DNA of 64,000 nucleotides from Cohnella sp. CFH 77786 (GTDB lineage Bacteria; Bacillota; Bacilli; Paenibacillales; Paenibacillaceae), in contig NZ_WJIB01000025.1 of assembly GCF_019400745.1 (NCBI RefSeq), forward strand, positions 1 through 64,000, in the 5' to 3' direction. Every line of letters starts with the position of its first letter. The stretch's first letter is position 1. Made by a program: the position numbers and the translations under genes. Shown here one piece after another: positions 24,321 through 34,502 of the stretch. Below the pieces are notes generated by a model that saw only the letters and a program-made list of their open reading frames with translations, had not been told where the DNA came from and ran no database searches.

Positions 24321-25832
24321 ATGGGCAACATGAGCGCAACGCAGAAAAATAGGATTCACGAGGAAAGAATTGTTTTTGCAAACGAAGCGCTTGAGCGACA
24401 ATTGGATAAGGTAAAGGACGCCGGATTTCGGCTGTGCTACCATATGATGCCGCCGGCGGGTTGGATGAACGACCCGAACGGGTTGATCCAGTGGAACGGC
24501 GAATACCATCTGTTCTATCAGCACGATCCGTATCAGCCGAAGCAGGGGCCTATGCATTGGGGCCATGCCAGAAGCCGGGATTTGGTCTACTGGGAGCATC
24601 TCCCGGTCGCGCTTGCGCCTTCGGAGCCCTATGAATACGTCGAGTTCGGCGGCGGCGGCTGCTGGTCGGGAAGCGCGGTGGATGATGAGGGGGTGCTTAC
24701 GCTTATTTATACCGGGCATGTAGACGGCAGGGATCCGGAGGAAGTGCAATGCCTGGCGACAAGCACCGACGGCGTGCATTTCTCGAAAAATGCCGCTGGA
24801 CCGGTCATTCCGGGTCCACCCGAGGCGGATTGCTTCGGATTCCGGGATCCGAAAGTCTGGAAGCATGGCGATGTCTGGTACATGGTCGTCGGGTACGGCA
24901 AAGACGGGTTGGGTAAAGCTCTGCTGTATCTTTCCGACGACTTGCGGGAATGGCGCTATGCCGGTGTGGCGACGGAAAGCGATGGAACGATGGGGGATAT
25001 GTGGGAATGTCCGGATCTGTTTCCCTTGGGCGGTGAAGGCCGGCACGTGTTGATCGTATCCCCGATGAACATGGGCGCGACCAAAACGCTCTATATGACG
25101 GGAGATTTCGATTACGAGAGCGGCCGGTTCCATCGGCGGCACCATGACCGACTCGATTACGGCTTCGATTTCTATGCTCCGCAGACGATGATTGACAGCC
25201 GCGGCAGACGAATTCTGTTCGGCTGGATGAACATTTGGGGAGCCCGGATGCCGGAGCAGGCGGAAGGATGGATGGGTGCCATGACGATTCCGCGTTTGTT
25301 GACTTTGGCCGAAGACGGGACCTTGCTCATGCAGCCTGTGCCCGAGCTTGCCGATCTTCGCGGGAAACATACAGCAGTCGGCAGACTCGGGATCGACGCA
25401 GATACGGTTGTCAATCTGCCTGAAATTCAAGGCGACGCTTTGGAGATGATCGCGATCTTCCAAGCGGCAACATCCGATGAAGCGGAATTCGGTTTGCAGG
25501 TCCGTTGTTCGGAGGACGGTTCGGAATGTACGGAAGTCAAGTACCGGCCGGCGGACGGAAAGCTGACGATGGACCGGAGCCGGTCGGGCGCAGGTGACGG
25601 AGGCGTCAGCGAAGCTTTCCTGTCGACAATGGAAGACGGCCGGGTCAAACTGCATTTGTTTATCGACCGCTCGTCCGTGGAACTGTTCGCGGGCGATGGC
25701 CGAGTCACGATCACGAACCGTATCTATCCCGACCCGTCAAGCAATGCGGTTCGTCTATTCGCACGCAAGGGCGCAGCCGTGATGGAGAAGCTTGATGTCT
25801 GGCAAATGAAATCGATCTGGCCTGAGGAATAA
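24321..25832 (+). CDS. Cytoplasmic GH32 fructosidase/sucrose hydrolase
   Basis: A 503-residue family 32 enzyme without signal peptide, so it should act inside the cell on imported fructo-oligosaccharides or sucrose. The catalytic set is complete: nucleophile Asp51 in WMNDPNG, Asp176 in FRDPK, acid/base Glu229 in WECPD. The C-terminal beta-sandwich is present (residues about 345-500, with the family's FIDRSSVELF). ATG at 24321 is chosen with AGGAGAGGTG upstream; GTG at 24315 is a weaker option. It follows the two-component genes and precedes the giant secreted enzyme by 30 bp, so those two hydrolases may share a transcript. Confidence 0.9.
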   Translation: MGNMSATQKNRIHEERIVFANEALERQLDKVKDAGFRLCYHMMPPAGWMNDPNGLIQWNGEYHLFYQHDPYQPKQGPMHWGHARSRDLVYWEHLPVALAPSEPYEYVEFGGGGCWSGSAVDDEGVLTLIYTGHVDGRDPEEVQCLATSTDGVHFSKNAAGPVIPGPPEADCFGFRDPKVWKHGDVWYMVVGYGKDGLGKALLYLSDDLREWRYAGVATESDGTMGDMWECPDLFPLGGEGRHVLIVSPMNMGATKTLYMTGDFDYESGRFHRRHHDRLDYGFDFYAPQTMIDSRGRRILFGWMNIWGARMPEQAEGWMGAMTIPRLLTLAEDGTLLMQPVPELADLRGKHTAVGRLGIDADTVVNLPEIQGDALEMIAIFQAATSDEAEFGLQVRCSEDGSECTEVKYRPADGKLTMDRSRSGAGDGGVSEAFLSTMEDGRVKLHLFIDRSSVELFAGDGRVTITNRIYPDPSSNAVRLFARKGAAVMEKLDVWQMKSIWPEE

Positions 25833-25862
25833 ACTCATTGAGGACTGACGAACGGGGAGAGG

Positions 25863-28800
25863 ATGGCTGTCTTGAAAAATCGAGTGCATTGTTGGTTGAA
25901 ACTCATGCTCGCGATGATGGTTGCCATACCGATTTTATGGACAGGCAACGCTTCAAGAGCTGCGGCTGATGGTACTGGGGCGAACACGAACCTGAGCGGG
26001 TGGGCGACGTCGGGGGATGCCGGGACGTTAACGAACGGTGCGGACGGGATGCAGCTCACGTCCGGCGGCAATTTCTTTGCGCTGTCGACAACGACTGCCG
26101 AAGATTTTACGTATGAAGCGGATGTGACCATTCGCCAATTCCAAGGGGTAGGCGCATTGGTGTTCCGATCCAATAACAGCGGCTGGGGCTCTTATATGCT
26201 GCAAATCGATCCGGGAGGCAGCCGGATTCGCTTGAAGGATGCCAACAATGACCGGGGGCTGGATGCCTATAACGTTTCGCTTGCGGCTGACACCACCTAT
26301 CATTTGAAAGTGAAAGCGGTGGGGTCGACTCTCCAAGTGTACTGGGGGGACAATGCTGACCCGGTGATGGAGGCGAATGATACGGCTTATAGCGGAGGCT
26401 ACTTGGGCCTTCAGGTTTGGAACAGCTCGATGCTGTTCCAGAACATCATCATGACGCCTGAATCCACAACTCCGAATGATCAAACCGCAAACACGAACCT
26501 GAGCGGATGGGCGACGTCGGGGGATGCCGGGACGTTAACGAACGGTGCGGACGGGATGCAGCTCACGTCCGGCGGCAATTTCTTTGCGCTGTCGACAACG
26601 ACTGCCGAAGATTTTACGTATGAAGCGGATGTGACCATTCACCAATTCCAAGGGGTAGGCGCATTGGTGTTCCGATCCAACGAAAGTGGTTGGGGCTCTT
26701 ATATGCTGCAGATCGATCCGGGAGGCAGCCGGATTCGCTTGAAGGATGCGAACGGAGACCGGGAGCTGGGCGTTTACGGCGTTTCGCTTGCGGTCAACGA
26801 AACCTATCATCTGAAAGTGAAGGCCGTGGGCTCGACGCTTCAAGTCTATTGGGGGAACAACGCTGCCCCGGTGATCGAAGCGAATGATTCCGTTTATAGC
26901 GGAGGCTATTTGGGCCTTCAAGTCTGGAATAGCTCGATGCGGTTTCAGAACATCATCGTCCGCGATTTGAATGCGGTTTTCCCAGATGTGATTACGAACT
27001 TGAGCGGATGGGCGACGTCGGGGGATGAGGGGACTGTAACGAACAGCACGTACGGGATGCAGCTCACGTCCGGCGGCAATTTCTTTGCGCTGTCAACAAC
27101 GACTGCCGAAGATTTTACGTATGAAGCGGACGTGACCCTTCGCCAATTCAGCGGGGTAGGCGCATTGGTGTTCCGCTCCAACGACAACGGATGGGGCTCC
27201 TATATGCTGCAGATCGATCCGGGAGGCAGCCGGATTCGCTTGAAGGATGCGAACGGAGACCGGGAACTGGGCGTGTACGGCGTTTCGCTTGCGGCAAACG
27301 AAACCTACCATCTGAAAATGAAGGCGGTGGGCTCGACGCTCAAAGTCTACTGGGGAAACAACGCTGCCCCGGTAATCGAGGCGAACGATACCGCTTATAC
27401 CGGTGGCTACTTGGGGCTTCAAGTTTGGAACAGTTCGATGCTGTTCCAGAACATCTTCGTCAACGATTTGAAAGCAAGTTTCCCTGGAGTGAACAGCAAT
27501 CTGAGCGGGTGGCAAAAACGGGAAAGCGGTTCGGTAACTTCGGATAAGGAAGGCATGCTGCTCTCGTCGGACGCGAATGTGATGGCCTTGTCGGAAACGA
27601 AGAGCAATGACCTGAATTACGAGGCTGATCTCATGCTGAAAAGCCAGAATGCCGTTGGCTCGCTTATTTTCCGATCCGACGACAGCGGACGAAACGCCTA
27701 TATGGTGCAGCTGGATCTAAAGGCTCAGAAAATTCGTTTGCTGGATGCGAATGACCGGCATCCGAATCGGCTGTGGATCGAGAAGAACGTGACGCTTGCC
27801 GCGAATCAGATCTATCATTTGCGTGTCAAGGCGGAACAGTCGCATATTCAAGTGTATTTTGACGGGAAATACGATCCGTTGATCGTTGCGGATGACGGAG
27901 AATACAGCCATGGCCGGCTCGGTCTTCATGCGTTTAACGGTTCGGTTCAGTTCCAAAACATCTGGATTGGCGATTTGACGTCGAATCTGAACGGTTGGAC
28001 GTCAACCGGCGATTGGACGCCGAATCTGAACGGTGTCAAAGGGGTCGGAACCGCGAACGCGGAGGCGACTCGCATCGCAGGCAGTGTGGCAAACGATTTC
28101 GTGTTTGAGGGTGACGTGACCGTCGATTCCTCTATGCCGGAAGCAGCCGCAGGGTTGATGTTCCGTTCCGACCGGGAAGGAACGAACGGATATATTCTTC
28201 GGATACAGCCGAGCGCTCAAACCGTCACATTACTCAAAAAACACGGGGATGCCGAAACCGAAATCCAATCGGAATCCGGCATTCCTTTGGCAGCGGGAAA
28301 GAAGCACCATATCGAAATAACGGCGGAAGGATCGAACATAACGGTTTATGTCGATGGTTATTCAGCGAAGAGGATCTCAGCGGAGGATGCCGACTTTTCG
28401 AGCGGGTACGCCGGATTGACGGTGACGAACGGGACCGCCTATTTTCAGAATGTGTACCTTACGCCGTACAGCGATTATTACGATGAAACGTACCGGCCGC
28501 AATACCATTATTCACCGGCGCGAGGATCGGCCGCCGATCCGAACGGACTGGTGTACTTCGAAGGTGAATATCATCTGTTCCACCAGGACGGAGGCCAATG
28601 GGCCCATGCCGTCAGCACCGACCTTATACATTGGAAGCGGATGCCGATTGCATTGCAATGGAACAATATGGGGCATATCTGGTCGGGGTCCGCAGTCGCG
28701 GATTTAACGAACGCTTCAGGGTTGTTCGGGGATTCGGGCGGCAAAGGTTTGATTGCCTATTATACTTCGTACAATCCGGATAAGCGGGGCGGCAATCAGA

Positions 28801-31169
28801 AGATCGGGCTAGCGTACAGCAAAGACAAAGGACGCACGTGGGAATATTACGGGGACGACGCCGTAGTGCCCAACCCGGGCGGCTTAAACGGCGATTGGGA
28901 TTTCCGCGATCCGAAAGTCGTGCGGGACGAAGACAACGACCGCTGGATCATGGTGGTATCGGGCGGGGACCACATTCGCTTCTTTACATCGACGGACTTG
29001 CTTCATTGGACGTGGACCGACAACTTCGGATACGGCACCTATATACGAGGCGGGGTTTGGGAGTGCCCGGACTTGTTCCAGCTTGCGGTGGACGGGAATG
29101 CGGACCATAAAAAATGGGTGCTGATGATCAGTACCGGCAGCAATCCGGCTACGCAAGGTTCGTCTGCGGAATATTTCGTGGGTCAGGTAACGGCGGAAGG
29201 GAAATTCGTCAATGACAATCCGCCTGGCAAAGTGTTGCAAACGGACATCGGGAAAGACTTCTACGCTTCGATGTCGTTCTACAACGCCCCGGATAACCGG
29301 CGCATCATGCTGGCATGGATGACGAACTGGGATTATCCGTTCAGCTTCCCGACCGACGGTTGGAAAGGGCAAATGACGATTCCCCGCGAGCTGTCGCTGA
29401 AGACGGTGGACGGCAACATCGTCCTTGCGCAGAATCCGGTAAGCGAACTCGATTCCTTGCGCGGAACCGATTTCACGGTAAAAGATGTCTCGGTATCGCC
29501 GAAATCCGGCAACATCCTCGGAACGGTCTCTGGAACGGCATACGAAATTGTTGCAGAGCTCCAGCTCCCCGATTCCGGCGCGGCTTCCGAATTCGGTTTC
29601 AGGCTGCGGGAAGGCGGAGAACAGAAGACGGTCGTCGGCTACCGGCGTACCGATAATAAGATGTTCGTCGATCGGTCGGCTTCCGGCAGAACGGATTTTA
29701 CCGCCAATTTCACGACGCTGCATGAGGCGGCCGTGCAACCCGTCAACGGAGTCGTCAAAATGCACATTTTTGTGGATGAATCTTCTTTAGAGGTATTCGG
29801 CAACGGCGGGGCGGCGGTCTTTTCCGACATCATCCTGCCGGATTCCGCTCGCAGCGGGATGAGCTTTTATGCATCCGGCGGAACGGTTGTCGTGAAATCG
29901 TTGCACGTGTATTCCTTGAAAAATACATGGAGAAGTTCGGTGCCAGACGGTAATACCCTGCAGCGAATCGTGCTGGACCGCCGATTACTGGAACTCGGAG
30001 TCGGCGACGAACGGCGTGTTTATGCCCATGCGGAGCCCCATACGGCGCTCGACAAATCGTTGATCTGGGAAACGAGCGATCCGAAAGTCGTGAAGGTGCA
30101 GGGAGCGGACGACAATAGCGCGAGAGTGCGGGCCGTTTCTTCGGGGACGGCAACCATTACGGTCAAAACAGCGAACGGCGCGGTTAGCCGATCCATGGAT
30201 GTCATTGTCGGATCCTTCTCGACGAATTTGAGCGGATGGAACGTTTACCCCGCATCGCAGTGGGTTCCTACATTAGATGGGATCCGCGGTGCGTTCGACA
30301 AGGATTCGAATTACATGTCGGGCAATCAAGCAACCGATTTCACCTATGAGGCCGACCTGATGATCTCGAAGGACGGCGGTGCCGGATCGATCTTGTTCCG
30401 GGCGAGCGCGGATGGCTCCAATGGCTATTATTTCAACGTCGATCCGAATTTGCGGTTGCTCCGGCTATTCTACAAAGCGGGTGGACAATTCGACGATCGG
30501 CAAATCTTAGCCAAAGTGCCGAAGTTTCTGCAGAAAGGCCGGAAGTATCATGCGAAAATCGTTGCTTCAGGCCCGCATATTCAAGTTTATTTTGACGGCA
30601 ATCTGGTGATCGATGTTACCGATTACACGTATAGACAAGGATACTTCGGCCTGAACGTGTTCGGCGGTAAAGCGTATTATCAGAATGTGAACGTAACGAA
30701 CGCGACACCCATCGATTCGAAAGTTTATCGTTTTGTAAATATGTCTAGCAGTCAGGTTCTAGGCGTGGATGATCAAAACAACTCAACCAGAGTCAAAGTA
30801 CAGCAACCCGATAAAAAATCGATCAATCAGAATTGGATCTACTACAAGATCGCCGACGATGTTTATACGATACGTTCCGCCAGCAGCGACAAATCGCTGG
30901 ATTGGGATATGGGGCAGAACATCGTCCAATTGTATCCGTATCTCAATTATGACAATCAACGTTGGTTCTTGATCGAGCATGAAGACGGCACGGTAACGAT
31001 CGTTTCGAAGAGCGACCCGGGTAAAGCGCTGGAAGCTGAAGCCGACGGAACGGTGAAGCTGGCTGATAGGAACGATCATGACAACCAAAGATGGCGAATC
31101 GAGGCGATCAAGCCGGTCGGATCAAACAAAACGTTACCGGAGAAAAAGGATTCGGAATACGTTTCGTAA
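25863..31169 (+). CDS. Giant secreted GH32 fructanase with repeated LamG-like, Big_2 and ricin-type modules
   Basis: A 1768-residue secreted protein. Residues 1-37 are a signal peptide. Five lectin-like (LamG/concanavalin-fold type) modules follow, starting near nucleotides 25983, 26490, 26995, 27490 and 27985, about 165 residues each. The GH32 domain covers about residues 870-1360, with Asp892 (ADPNG), Asp1016 (FRDPK) and Glu1067 (WECPD). After it come a Big_2 domain (about 1365-1450), a sixth LamG-like module (about 1452-1615) and a C-terminal ricin-B-type beta-trefoil with QNW and QRW repeats (about 1620-1755). The catalytic part resembles the enzyme at 4561. The many putative sugar-binding modules point to insoluble or long-chain fructan (levan or inulin). 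Modules 1-3 are almost identical in DNA, a sign of recent duplication or gene conversion. Confidence 0.9.
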   Translation: MAVLKNRVHCWLKLMLAMMVAIPILWTGNASRAAADGTGANTNLSGWATSGDAGTLTNGADGMQLTSGGNFFALSTTTAEDFTYEADVTIRQFQGVGALVFRSNNSGWGSYMLQIDPGGSRIRLKDANNDRGLDAYNVSLAADTTYHLKVKAVGSTLQVYWGDNADPVMEANDTAYSGGYLGLQVWNSSMLFQNIIMTPESTTPNDQTANTNLSGWATSGDAGTLTNGADGMQLTSGGNFFALSTTTAEDFTYEADVTIHQFQGVGALVFRSNESGWGSYMLQIDPGGSRIRLKDANGDRELGVYGVSLAVNETYHLKVKAVGSTLQVYWGNNAAPVIEANDSVYSGGYLGLQVWNSSMRFQNIIVRDLNAVFPDVITNLSGWATSGDEGTVTNSTYGMQLTSGGNFFALSTTTAEDFTYEADVTLRQFSGVGALVFRSNDNGWGSYMLQIDPGGSRIRLKDANGDRELGVYGVSLAANETYHLKMKAVGSTLKVYWGNNAAPVIEANDTAYTGGYLGLQVWNSSMLFQNIFVNDLKASFPGVNSNLSGWQKRESGSVTSDKEGMLLSSDANVMALSETKSNDLNYEADLMLKSQNAVGSLIFRSDDSGRNAYMVQLDLKAQKIRLLDANDRHPNRLWIEKNVTLAANQIYHLRVKAEQSHIQVYFDGKYDPLIVADDGEYSHGRLGLHAFNGSVQFQNIWIGDLTSNLNGWTSTGDWTPNLNGVKGVGTANAEATRIAGSVANDFVFEGDVTVDSSMPEAAAGLMFRSDREGTNGYILRIQPSAQTVTLLKKHGDAETEIQSESGIPLAAGKKHHIEITAEGSNITVYVDGYSAKRISAEDADFSSGYAGLTVTNGTAYFQNVYLTPYSDYYDETYRPQYHYSPARGSAADPNGLVYFEGEYHLFHQDGGQWAHAVSTDLIHWKRMPIALQWNNMGHIWSGSAVADLTNASGLFGDSGGKGLIAYYTSYNPDKRGGNQKIGLAYSKDKGRTWEYYGDDAVVPNPGGLNGDWDFRDPKVVRDEDNDRWIMVVSGGDHIRFFTSTDLLHWTWTDNFGYGTYIRGGVWECPDLFQLAVDGNADHKKWVLMISTGSNPATQGSSAEYFVGQVTAEGKFVNDNPPGKVLQTDIGKDFYASMSFYNAPDNRRIMLAWMTNWDYPFSFPTDGWKGQMTIPRELSLKTVDGNIVLAQNPVSELDSLRGTDFTVKDVSVSPKSGNILGTVSGTAYEIVAELQLPDSGAASEFGFRLREGGEQKTVVGYRRTDNKMFVDRSASGRTDFTANFTTLHEAAVQPVNGVVKMHIFVDESSLEVFGNGGAAVFSDIILPDSARSGMSFYASGGTVVVKSLHVYSLKNTWRSSVPDGNTLQRIVLDRRLLELGVGDERRVYAHAEPHTALDKSLIWETSDPKVVKVQGADDNSARVRAVSSGTATITVKTANGAVSRSMDVIVGSFSTNLSGWNVYPASQWVPTLDGIRGAFDKDSNYMSGNQATDFTYEADLMISKDGGAGSILFRASADGSNGYYFNVDPNLRLLRLFYKAGGQFDDRQILAKVPKFLQKGRKYHAKIVASGPHIQVYFDGNLVIDVTDYTYRQGYFGLNVFGGKAYYQNVNVTNATPIDSKVYRFVNMSSSQVLGVDDQNNSTRVKVQQPDKKSINQNWIYYKIADDVYTIRSASSDKSLDWDMGQNIVQLYPYLNYDNQRWFLIEHEDGTVTIVSKSDPGKALEAEADGTVKLADRNDHDNQRWRIEAIKPVGSNKTLPEKKDSEYVS
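25983..27494 (+). repeat. Three long direct repeats (about 505 bp) inside the fructanase gene
   Basis: Units begin at 25983, 26490 and about 26995. The first 200 bp of units 1 and 2 differ at only about two positions. Units 2 and 3 are nearly identical in their later halves (the GCGAACGGAGACCGGGA region onwards). This mosaic pattern implies recent unequal exchange or conversion. Units 4 and 5 are related only at protein level. Confidence 0.85.
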
Positions 31170-31178
31170 CGAAGCACG

Positions 31179-31211
31179 AGCTCTTCAGGTTAGTGGCCTG
31201 AAGAGCTTTTG
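31179..31211 (+). terminator. Terminator after the giant fructanase gene
   Basis: An 11-bp perfect stem (AGCTCTTCAGG with CCTGAAGAGCT), a 7-nt loop and a TTTTGTTT tail, about 10 bp past the stop codon. Confidence 0.85.
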
Positions 31212-31337
31212 TTTGCCTCTTCTGATGAAATTGAAAGTCAGGGGAGCATGAAAGTGAAATTTTTCGATACGGTACTTTGCTATAACCGAATTATCTGAAG
31301 GGGATGCCCTCCCAAAACGTTTCGAGGAGGATACAAG

Positions 31338-32618
31338 ATGAAGCTCGGGTTCATTGGATGCGGAGGCATTTCGGACGCTCATCTCCGCGGTATATTCGAA
31401 CTGCGGATGGAAGGCCGTTTAGCCCTGGAGATCACGGCCGTATGTGATATCGACATCAACCGGGCGGAGGCGTTCGCAGCCAAAGTCCGGGAGCAGCTTC
31501 AAGTGAAGCCTGCGGTTTATGCGGATTACAGAGAGATGCTTGCCCAAGGAAATCTGGACGCGGTAACGGTGCTCGTCACCCACGACCTTCACCATACGGT
31601 CGCGGAGGATTGCTTTGCCGCAGGCCTGCACGTACAAATGCAAAAGCCATTGGCCATCTCGCCCTCCTTCGGTCGGAAAATGATCAAAGATGCGGCCCGG
31701 TACGGACGCGTGCTGACCGTTTCCGAACCCAGCGTGCTGGGCGCGGACAACGCGGCGACGGCCAGGGCCATTCGAGACGGAGCCATAGGTCCCGTCCGGC
31801 TGGTACTTGACTATGCCACAAGCGCCGTGGGAAACGGTTTTTTTGCCGGAACGCCTTGGCGACACATGAAGGGGATAGCAGGAGCCGGCTGGATCAACGA
31901 CCACGGCGTTCACCGCACGCATGCCTTTCTGGAGATGGTCGGAGGTATTCATGAAGTGTTCGCCTATACGGATATTTACGAGAAGGTGCGTAGCGCCGGA
32001 GGCATTACGATCGAGCCGACGGGAGAGGACGCGGCCGTGACCGTATTCCGGTTCCAAAATGGTGCTCTGGGGCATTGGATGTGTGCAACCGCGGTCCATG
32101 CCGAGGGAATGGGCGGATTATACATCTACGGCAGTCAAGGCTGCCTTCGTCCCGGACATCACCTGGCTTTGGCTGGCGGGGAGCGGATTCCGATCGGGGA
32201 GTTGGTCCGTAAGTATGCGCCCGAAGTTCCCGGAGATCCTTTCGCGCACGCTTACCTGGAGCTGTGGGAAGCGGTCGCGGAAGGGAAACCGCCGATCTCC
32301 GGCGGAGTCGAAGGACAGGAAGCGCTGTGCGTCGTATTCGCCGCTCTCGAATCGGGCCATACGGGGCGGCCGGTTAAAATCGACGAGATTCGCGACGGCA
32401 GAAGCCGGGCCTATGAAGAGACCGTCATCGAGGAAATGCAAGCGCAGGGATCTTCGAGCTTTCAAGTATCCGATATTCTCGCTCGTTGCCGTGTTGTTTC
32501 TCGTTATGATGATGTCGCTCTTCTCGACGATGATCCTTCTACCGCTCTTTATGCAACAGGTACTGTTGCTGACCGCATTCGCATCGGGATTGGCGTTGAT
32601 GCCGGGCGGCATTATTAA
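31338..32618 (+). pseudogene. Gfo/Idh/MocA oxidoreductase with a foreign, frameshifted C-terminus
   Basis: Residues 1 to about 370 are a normal Gfo/Idh/MocA NAD(P)-dependent oxidoreductase: the GFIGCGGISDAH dinucleotide loop, the QMQKPLAI motif with the catalytic-type Lys, and WINDHGVHRTH in the substrate domain. After about 32445 the frame enters DNA that, in another frame, encodes the second half of a drug exporter. The last 55 or so residues are thus read-through nonsense. AGGAGGATACAAG before the ATG is a good ribosome site. Because the break is near the usual end of the family, the enzyme may still fold, acting on a sugar or cyclitol. Called pseudogene for the abnormal end; activity is uncertain. 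Confidence 0.7.
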
Positions 32619-33135
32619 CGGAATTATCGCGCCGGTGTCCGGCATCCTGTTCGATAAATTCGGTCCCCGGGTGCTGGTCGTTCCCGGTATCGTGCTCATG
32701 TGCGTCGCTCTTTGGTTGTTCATGGGCATAGAATCGGATTGGACGAAGGGCCGGATCATTTTCATTCACGTCATCATGATGTCCGGAATGTCTCTGGTCC
32801 TGATGCCTGCGCAGACAACGGGCTTGAATCAGCTGCCGCGCCACCTCTATGCGCACGGCACCGCCATCCTGAACACTTTGCAACAGGTCGCGGGCGCGAT
32901 CGGCATCGCTTTGTTCATCAGCATCATGACGTCGGGCGCGAAAGATTATATGAAAACTTCGCCGGACCCCACTTCGCCGCAAGAAGCGCTACAATCGATG
33001 GTTGCGGGGCTGCATAACGCATTCTTGTTCGGCCTGGTTCTGGCGGTGATTGCGCTGGTTATCAGCATCTTCATTAAGCGCACCCAGGCGCCGAAGGAAG
33101 TAAGCCCGGAGCAGCCAGCAACCGCGAAGATCTAA
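32451..33135 (+). pseudogene. DHA2-family MFS drug exporter, C-terminal half only
   Basis: From about 32451 one frame reads DLRAFKYPIFSLVAVLF and continues for about 225 codons with multiple membrane segments, FDKFGPRVLVVPG and TTGLNQLPRHLYAHGTA. This is the C-terminal half of EmrB/QacA-type (14-segment) exporters, starting at the well-known LDLR-F-YP position. The N-terminal half and start codon are missing; upstream is the oxidoreductase in another frame. A deletion or recombination that joined two genes is the simplest explanation. No functional transporter is expected. Confidence 0.8.
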
Positions 33136-33230
33136 GCGAGCAAGGGATAATTTCGCGGCGATACACTTTCGAACAGATCGCGGAGCTGTACGGAGAAGAT
33201 CACAACGCGAGGTTGTATAAGAAATGTTAA
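33126..33230 (+). pseudogene. Short coding-like scrap downstream of the exporter half
   Basis: One frame encodes a start-less, polar, helical-looking peptide with FEQIAELYGEDHNARLYKKC and a stop at 33228-33230. The composition is protein-like, but I do not recognise the family. It may be the end of another deleted gene. The next gene's ribosome site (GAGGAGGATG) follows at about 33244. Confidence 0.25.
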
Positions 33231-33258
33231 GCACAATTTGATCTGAGGAGGATGCAAA

Positions 33259-34167
33259 ATGGTGGAGCAAATTCGATTGGGCCGGACGGAGTTGAAAGTG
33301 AATCCGATCGGTCTTGGTGCTAATGCGGTTGGCGGGCACAACATTTTTCCGAATATGAACGATGAAATGGGCAAAGGCGTGGTGCGTACGGCGCTTGAGC
33401 AAGGCATCAATTTTCTGGATACTGCTTTCTTATATGGGCAAGGACGCTCGGAAGAGCTCATCGGAGAGGTGATCCGGGAACGAGGCGGGCGGGAGAAAGT
33501 TGTCGTCGCTACCAAAGCCATGGACAACAAGCCGACTGCACTGAAGGAAGCGGTCGAGAGCAGTCTGAAACGGCTGCAGACCGACTACATCGACTTGTTC
33601 TACATTCATTACCCGGATGCGGAGACGCCTAAGGACGAAGCCGTCGGGGCGTTGAAGAAGCTAAAGGACGAAGGGAAAATCCGCGCGATCGGTCTCTCCA
33701 ACTTCTCGATCGAGCAGCTGCGGGAAGCAAACAAAGACGGTTATGTAGATGTTGTCCAGGACGGGTACAACTTACTCAAGCGAGACAAGGAGAAGGATAT
33801 CCTCCCTTACGCGAAGGAGCATGGTATCTCGTTCGTACCTTACGTCCCGCTCGCTTCGGGCCTGTTAGCCGGCAAATATACGAAGGAGACGACGTTCTCG
33901 GACGCCTTGCGTGCCAACCACCCTATGTTCCAGGGCGAGACGTTTGTCGCTAATTTGGAGAAGGTGGAGCGGTTGCGCGAGATTGCCAATGCCAAGCAAG
34001 TTGAGGTAGCGCACATCGTGCTGGCCTGGTACCTGACTCGGGACGCCATCGACGCCCTCATCCCGGGCGCCAAACAGCCTGAACAGGTGGCGAACAACTT
34101 ACGGACGTTGTCTGTGCATCTATCGCAGGAGGAAGTCGATCGAATCGATCGGATGTTTCAGGCTTGA
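33259..34167 (+). CDS. Aldo/keto reductase
   Basis: A 302-residue NADPH-dependent aldo/keto reductase, (beta/alpha)8 barrel. The catalytic tetrad is complete: Asp54 and Tyr59 (FLDTAFLYG), Lys86 (VVATKAMD) and His117 (YIHYPD). The C-terminal cofactor region reads [14 protein letters not shown]. Closest in style to the YajO/IolS/PhrB-like bacterial reductases acting on sugar aldehydes or glyoxals. GAGGAGG ahead of the ATG. It stands alone between a broken exporter and an AT-rich fragment zone, with its own terminator near 34312. Substrate not predictable. Confidence 0.92.
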   Translation: MVEQIRLGRTELKVNPIGLGANAVGGHNIFPNMNDEMGKGVVRTALEQGINFLDTAFLYGQGRSEELIGEVIRERGGREKVVVATKAMDNKPTALKEAVESSLKRLQTDYIDLFYIHYPDAETPKDEAVGALKKLKDEGKIRAIGLSNFSIEQLREANKDGYVDVVQDGYNLLKRDKEKDILPYAKEHGISFVPYVPLASGLLAGKYTKETTFSDALRANHPMFQGETFVANLEKVERLREIANAKQVEVAHIVLAWYLTRDAIDALIPGAKQPEQVANNLRTLSVHLSQEEVDRIDRMFQA

Positions 34168-34309
34168 CGGGATAAAGTCAATCGGATTGATCGTCGGGAT
34201 AACGAGTATGGGCTTACTTCAGACGTGGTCTCTGGATATCTGGCACAAGGCCGTGCGTAGATCGAAATTGAGTCTATTCTGATACTTGGAGTAACATCTG
34301 AAAGACAAG

Positions 34310-34342
34310 AAAGGTCGGGGATTTGCCCTGACCTCTTTTTTT
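34310..34342 (+). terminator. Terminator downstream of the aldo/keto reductase
   Basis: AGGTCGGG (34312-34319) pairs with CCCTGACCT (34326-34334) across a short loop, followed by a T run. The rest of 34168-34502 shows no convincing gene; a short stop-interrupted frame around 34195-34300 may be a fossil. Confidence 0.75.
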
Positions 34343-34502
34343 CTGTTACCTTGGATTTTCGCGGAGATCAGGTGCTTTGAGCGAACGCCGACTAAAAATG
34401 AAATCATATTCATTCCCGACGGGGCTAAAATAACAGCTGGCACCGTATCTTGCTCATGAAGCTATCCCAGAAATCTCTCAAAGCTCAGACCTAAAAATGA
34501 CG

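Noticed and set aside
24060-25655. 531-codon minus-strand frame opposite the cytoplasmic GH32 gene
   Set aside because: The plus strand encodes complete GH32 catalytic motifs; the minus frame is a high-GC shadow rich in Arg and His.
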